From: Sphingobacterium spiritivorum | GTDB taxonomy: Bacteria > Bacteroidota > Bacteroidia > Sphingobacteriales > Sphingobacteriaceae | Length of the DNA stretch: 64,000 nucleotides | Assembly: GCF_016725325.1 (NCBI RefSeq) | Contig: NZ_CP068083.1 | Span: 4,712,001-4,776,000, forward strand | Direction: 5' to 3' | Shown here: positions 60,824 to 64,000 of the stretch, in pieces | Numbering within the stretch: position 1 is the first letter of the stretch | Layout of the letters: each line of letters opens with the position of its first letter | Notes under the pieces: generated by a model | Told to the model about the DNA's origin: nothing | What the model saw: only the letters and a program-made list of their open reading frames with translations | Databases searched by the model: none | Made by a program: the position numbers and the translations under genes

Positions 60824-61578
60824 TGCCGTATATGAAGAATATATTTTTAAAAGAGGAACAGAAGTTTATGGAAGGAGCCCGCAGCAGATGGCGGGAACTC
60901 AAATATGTAGGCGGAGTTGTATATCAGTTTATTAAAGGATTCCGTGCCCTTCATTTTATCGGGCCCTGCATTACAGTATTCGGATCTGCCAGGTTTAAGG
61001 AAGATCATCCCTATTATGCATTAGCCAGAAAGGTATCAGCAGAAGTTTCCAGATTGGGATTTACGATCATGACAGGTGGAGGACCGGGAATAATGGAAGC
61101 TGCTAACCGGGGAGCAAGAGATGCGGGCGGCCCTTCTGTAGGTTGTAATATTGTACTTCCGCACGAGCAACATCCTAATCCTTACCTGGATAAGTATATC
61201 AATATTGAGTATTTTTTTGTTCGGAAAGAGCTTCTTCGCAAATATTCATTTGGTATTATCACACTACCGGGAGGATTTGGCACACTGGATGAACTTTTTG
61301 AAACTATAACCCTGATCCAAACAGGTAAAATAAAAAAGTTCCCCATCGTAATTATGGGACTGGAATATCACCGGCATGTTCAGGAGCACATTGCGACGAT
61401 GGCATTGGCAGGCACAATCAGCCCTGATGATCAGGAATTAATCTTATTTACGGACGATATCGATGAGGCTATAAGTCATATCAGAAGACATGCAGAAGAA
61501 AGCCGTATACTGAAATTACAACCTCCTAAAAAAGCAAGCTGGGTACTTGGCGAAAAGAATCTGAAAAAACAGGCTTAA
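60823..61578 (+). CDS. LOG-family (TIGR00730-type) nucleotide phosphoribohydrolase-like protein
   Basis: The product is 251 residues. The nucleotide-binding GGGPGIMEAANRGA (85-98) and the signature PGGFGTLDE (149-157), with R134/K135 between, are complete and catalytically plausible. LOG proteins cleave AMP or cytokinin nucleotides to base plus ribose phosphate. An extra N-terminal helical region (about 1-45) precedes the fold. It overlaps the ATP-cone nuclease gene by one base, so the two are translationally coupled. Confidence 0.92.
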   Translation: MPYMKNIFLKEEQKFMEGARSRWRELKYVGGVVYQFIKGFRALHFIGPCITVFGSARFKEDHPYYALARKVSAEVSRLGFTIMTGGGPGIMEAANRGARDAGGPSVGCNIVLPHEQHPNPYLDKYINIEYFFVRKELLRKYSFGIITLPGGFGTLDELFETITLIQTGKIKKFPIVIMGLEYHRHVQEHIATMALAGTISPDDQELILFTDDIDEAISHIRRHAEESRILKLQPPKKASWVLGEKNLKKQA

Positions 61579-61591
61579 TCAAAAGCATGCT

Positions 61592-61622
61592 ATAAGGTAC
61601 GAGTATAATGCCCGTACCTTAT
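61592..61622 (+). terminator. Hairpin after the LOG gene
   Basis: A perfect ten-base stem (61592-61601 with 61613-61622), 11-base loop, but no T run after it. Possible terminator. Confidence 0.45.
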
Positions 61623-61963
61623 ATGAATATTCTATATTTCATTTTTCAATCTTTCTCCTGATAAAATCGGGATCTATCCTTAACAAAGAGAGAAAAACGG
61701 CTTTCGGATAATACAATATCACACGTTTTCTTAGTTGGCAAGAATATGCCATTGTATAAGTTGATAATATCATCTTCTCTTGAATTTCGTAGTTTACAAA
61801 TATTTTTACTCGTAAATAGTCATTATCAGCTACTCGTATTCCATTTAAAAGCTAATAAGAACTCTTTCATCGTATTACCATCATTTTCACATAAATTTTC
61901 ATAATTATAACCTGAGGTTATACGATAGTTGTCGATATTTTTTTTATTTCAATTCAATAAAGA

Positions 61964-61971
61964 TACATTTG
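61964..61971 (+). promoter_or_regulatory. -7 element before the HExxH lipoprotein gene
   Basis: TACATTTG is an exact TAnnTTTG match 28 bases before the ATG at 62000. The -33 position lacks TTTG. Confidence 0.45.
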
Positions 61972-61999
61972 ATGACAACTATTAAAAACCTATTTAATT

Positions 62000-63310
62000 A
62001 TGAAAGCTAAATTAATACTCATTTTTAGTTTCCTGGCCTGTATGTATGGGTGTAGACAAGATCAGCTACTGGAATTAAGTCCTCAAATAGAAAACTCACA
62101 ATCTCTTAAACTGGATTTTGAACAAAAAACCGGATACAATGAAAAGGATATCTACTTTCTGAATCCAAACTTTAGAACTTCTATTAAATGGAGCAAGATT
62201 GTATGGAGAAGTACGGATACGGCTTACATCAAGGTAAATGTATTGGATGAGCTTTCATATCCACTCGGGGACACCGTGATTTCACTACAGGATCAGGTAT
62301 GGATCAAAGCATTCAAAAACAGTCGGAAAGAATGGAGATATTTGCTGCTGACTTTTATCCCTGTAGAAACAAAGAAAGCGTTTTCAGGAACGATTATCTC
62401 TTCATCTATTCTGTCAAACAGCACAAAAATAGCTACCTTTAGTAAAGGAGAAAATATTAAAAATCTGGATCAGACGAATGTAACTGCTATCGAGAAGTAT
62501 AATAAAAGTATGGGCTCTTTAGTCAAAATGGCAGCAGGAAAGAAATGTGTATATGCTTATGTGAACGGACAGCTCAATCAGATCTCCTGTACAGATACGG
62601 ATGAAATTGATGACGGTGATGGTGGAATTTACGATGATCCACCACCCAATCCAGGTGATTATTACCCGACTAACCCACCAATAGGTGGTGGTGATACAGG
62701 CGAACAAAATGAAGAAGATAAAGTCACAGACGACTTAGATGATTATCCATGTGCAAAAAATATATTAAAGCTTCTGCCAAATTTGAAAACCGATATTGCA
62801 GCAAGAATGAATCAACTATTTGGAGGCAGTGAATTTAATGTTAATTTCAATGCATACGATTTTAAAAATCCAAACATAGATGGGAAAGCATACAGGGGAA
62901 ATCCTGATGCTGAAGAACAACAATACACAGTAAGTTTGGATTCTACATTATTAAGAAATGCAACACAGGAATATATTCTAGCCACTATGTATCATGAAAT
63001 GATTCACGCTTTCTTTTTTGGTGAAGCAATTGCTGATCCACAGAATTTTGGTCTTCGTTATCCCACTATTCATCCTTATGATGTAGCGGGAGTTACAAAA
63101 TATAAAGCTGTTCAAAATCATTCTGATATGATTAATATCATGTATACAATTAAACAGGCAATTTTGAGCTTTAATCCGAACTTTCCACCTGAAAAAGCTG
63201 AAGCTTTGGCAAAATTAGGAATAGTGGAAATAAATAATACAGAATTACAAATTAATCAAAATGAGAAAAATGCAACACAAAACAGAAGTGGTCAAAAATG
63301 TGCTGATTAG
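62000..63310 (+). CDS. Lipoprotein with HExxH (zinc-peptidase-like) domain
   Basis: The product is 436 residues. The likely lipobox Cys is C18 (MYGC). Residues about 30-200 form an N-terminal domain, followed by an Asp/Pro/Gly linker (about 203-240, with DDPPPNPGDYYPTNPPIGGGD in part). The C-terminal domain (about 250-410) contains YHEMIHAFFFGEA (H332-E333-x-x-H336), a zinc-peptidase or SprT-like motif. A third ligand is not certain. The gene overlaps the next by 50 bases. Family unknown to me; a surface metallopeptidase is an inference. Confidence 0.7.
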   Translation: MKAKLILIFSFLACMYGCRQDQLLELSPQIENSQSLKLDFEQKTGYNEKDIYFLNPNFRTSIKWSKIVWRSTDTAYIKVNVLDELSYPLGDTVISLQDQVWIKAFKNSRKEWRYLLLTFIPVETKKAFSGTIISSSILSNSTKIATFSKGENIKNLDQTNVTAIEKYNKSMGSLVKMAAGKKCVYAYVNGQLNQISCTDTDEIDDGDGGIYDDPPPNPGDYYPTNPPIGGGDTGEQNEEDKVTDDLDDYPCAKNILKLLPNLKTDIAARMNQLFGGSEFNVNFNAYDFKNPNIDGKAYRGNPDAEEQQYTVSLDSTLLRNATQEYILATMYHEMIHAFFFGEAIADPQNFGLRYPTIHPYDVAGVTKYKAVQNHSDMINIMYTIKQAILSFNPNFPPEKAEALAKLGIVEINNTELQINQNEKNATQNRSGQKCAD

Positions 63311-64000
63311 TATCTTTATAAGTTTATTTTCCATTACGGCACTGGCTCAACAGACCAACTTTTTAATAGACCTTGATTCAGTAGCAGAAGAGTACTCCGT
63401 AAGCCGTTTTTCTCTATCTACTCGTGATATTTACGGCACTAATGATTCTGTCTATCTTTTTAATATAATGCCAAAATATATAGAAAATCCCAGAGAGAAT
63501 CCGGAGTTTGCAAGAAACAGAATAAAATATCTCTTCTTGTTTGCTGTCTTCCCAACATTAAATTCGGATGAACAATGGACAACATATGAAAAATTCCCTC
63601 ATCATATTAATATTCTAAGTTTTAAGCAGCTTTTAGCAGATGGACCATCAAATATTAAATTAAAAAATGAACCAAAAATGCCTGATCGGTATGGAATACT
63701 TATAAAGAAAGGTCAGAAATATTACAAATCAAACATATCTTATATGCAGACATTTTATCTGAATAATTATCCAAGTGCATTTAATGTTCCTGCTAATGTG
63801 ATTAATATTAATCAACAACCAATATCGATAAAAGATATGGAGAAAATATACGAAACAAATTATAAAGGGAGGGATTTACCAATATTTCCAAATGTTTCTT
63901 TTCAAGGATTTGATAATATTGGATTAGAGCGTTTCTACCTGTCAGGGAAATTTAGGATTAAGAATATGGATGCATATCAGTTTTGGACCTTCAAGCCCAG
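63261..64000 (+). CDS. Secreted protein of unknown function, cut by the window edge
   Basis: A frame opens at ATG 63261 and stays open to the last base, giving at least 246 residues; a second ATG at 63270 is also possible. The signal peptide has a basic start and a core LISIFISLFSITALAQ, cleaved near AQQ. The mature part has many aromatic and Asn residues (YLFNIMPKYIENP, FKQLLADGP, YMQTFYLNNYPS) and no recognised domain. It overlaps the HExxH lipoprotein gene by 50 bases in another frame, so the two are a coupled pair. Confidence 0.75.
   Translation, partial: MRKMQHKTEVVKNVLISIFISLFSITALAQQTNFLIDLDSVAEEYSVSRFSLSTRDIYGTNDSVYLFNIMPKYIENPRENPEFARNRIKYLFLFAVFPTLNSDEQWTTYEKFPHHINILSFKQLLADGPSNIKLKNEPKMPDRYGILIKKGQKYYKSNISYMQTFYLNNYPSAFNVPANVININQQPISIKDMEKIYETNYKGRDLPIFPNVSFQGFDNIGLERFYLSGKFRIKNMDAYQFWTFKP

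Larger units (their letters stand above)
61579..61999. other. Intergenic region
   Basis: 421 AT-rich bases. It holds a hairpin at 61592-61622 and a -7 element at 61964-61971. A 52-codon frame at 61746-61904 has no support from composition or a plausible protein. Confidence 0.5.

Noticed and set aside
61746..61904. A 52-codon plus-strand frame between the LOG and HExxH genes
   Set aside because: No ribosome-binding or promoter signal, no signal peptide or domain, and composition like the surrounding AT-rich spacer.
1..64000. CRISPR array, insertion sequence, prophage or integrated element
   Set aside because: No regularly spaced repeats, transposase, integrase or phage structural gene was found; tRNA-Arg and tRNA-Ser have no adjacent att-like duplication that I can see.

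Overview
The window is ordinary chromosomal DNA of a low-to-mid GC Bacteroidota, most likely the Sphingobacteriaceae (Sphingobacterium/Pedobacter type). Seen in the sequence: many lipoprotein and Sec signal peptides, TonB-dependent receptors with an N-terminal carboxypeptidase-regulatory-like domain, DUF4249, DUF5686, DUF2490 and DUF4377 proteins, and promoters of the Bacteroidota type (TTTG-N19-TAnnTTTG). The family placement is inference. There is no insertion sequence, CRISPR array, prophage or rRNA operon. Genes are cut at both window ends.

Layout. 0-9 kb: end of an unknown gene, a DKNYY-repeat lipoprotein, a half-size EamA protein, then a two-component system (OmpR-type regulator plus histidine kinase) followed by a PAP2 phosphatase and an outer-membrane beta-barrel receptor. 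Both the regulator and the PAP2 gene carry the same direct-repeat promoter box. Several small lipoproteins follow. 9-13.7 kb: tRNA-Arg(TCT), a cytoplasmic YceI protein with a palindromic operator, tRNA-Ser(TGA), a GNAT gene, and a lipoprotein pair made of a 39-residue lipopeptide and a candidate aerolysin-like lipoprotein. 13.7-23 kb: a GH30 glycosidase, an overlapping DUF2157/DUF4401/GDYXXLXY membrane operon, and assorted hydrolase, acetyltransferase, DinB-like, methyltransferase and DUF4377-META genes. 23-28 kb: amino-acid supply, with lysC-lysA and serC-serA operons on the minus strand. 28-44 kb: a 2-hydroxyacid dehydrogenase, a secreted YceI protein, fabV, transporters, dps, an aldo/keto reductase, a long RluA-type pseudouridine synthase, a DUF5686 outer-membrane protein, apt with a ComEA-like HhH protein, and a TolC-HlyD pair without its pump. 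44-51 kb: polysaccharide deacetylase, a TonB receptor with DUF4249, DUF2490, a structured intergenic repeat, and a beta-propeller/esterase operon. 51-60 kb: a giant FAD/Fe-S D-2-hydroxyacid dehydrogenase, FUSC, CocE hydrolase, a probably leaderless Lrp regulator with an EamA exporter, and a DUF2892 protein. 60-64 kb: an ATP-cone/PD-(D/E)XK nuclease overlapping a LOG-family gene, then a zinc-protease-like lipoprotein overlapping a secreted partner that runs off the window.

The most system-like observations are the ATP-cone nuclease/LOG pair, the lipopeptide/aerolysin-like pair behind a 16-bp-arm inverted repeat, the HExxH lipoprotein with its overlapping partner, and the two-copy palindromic repeat at 49.1-49.4 kb, whose hairpin stems differ by a compensatory base-pair change. 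Most other genes are housekeeping or recognisable families.
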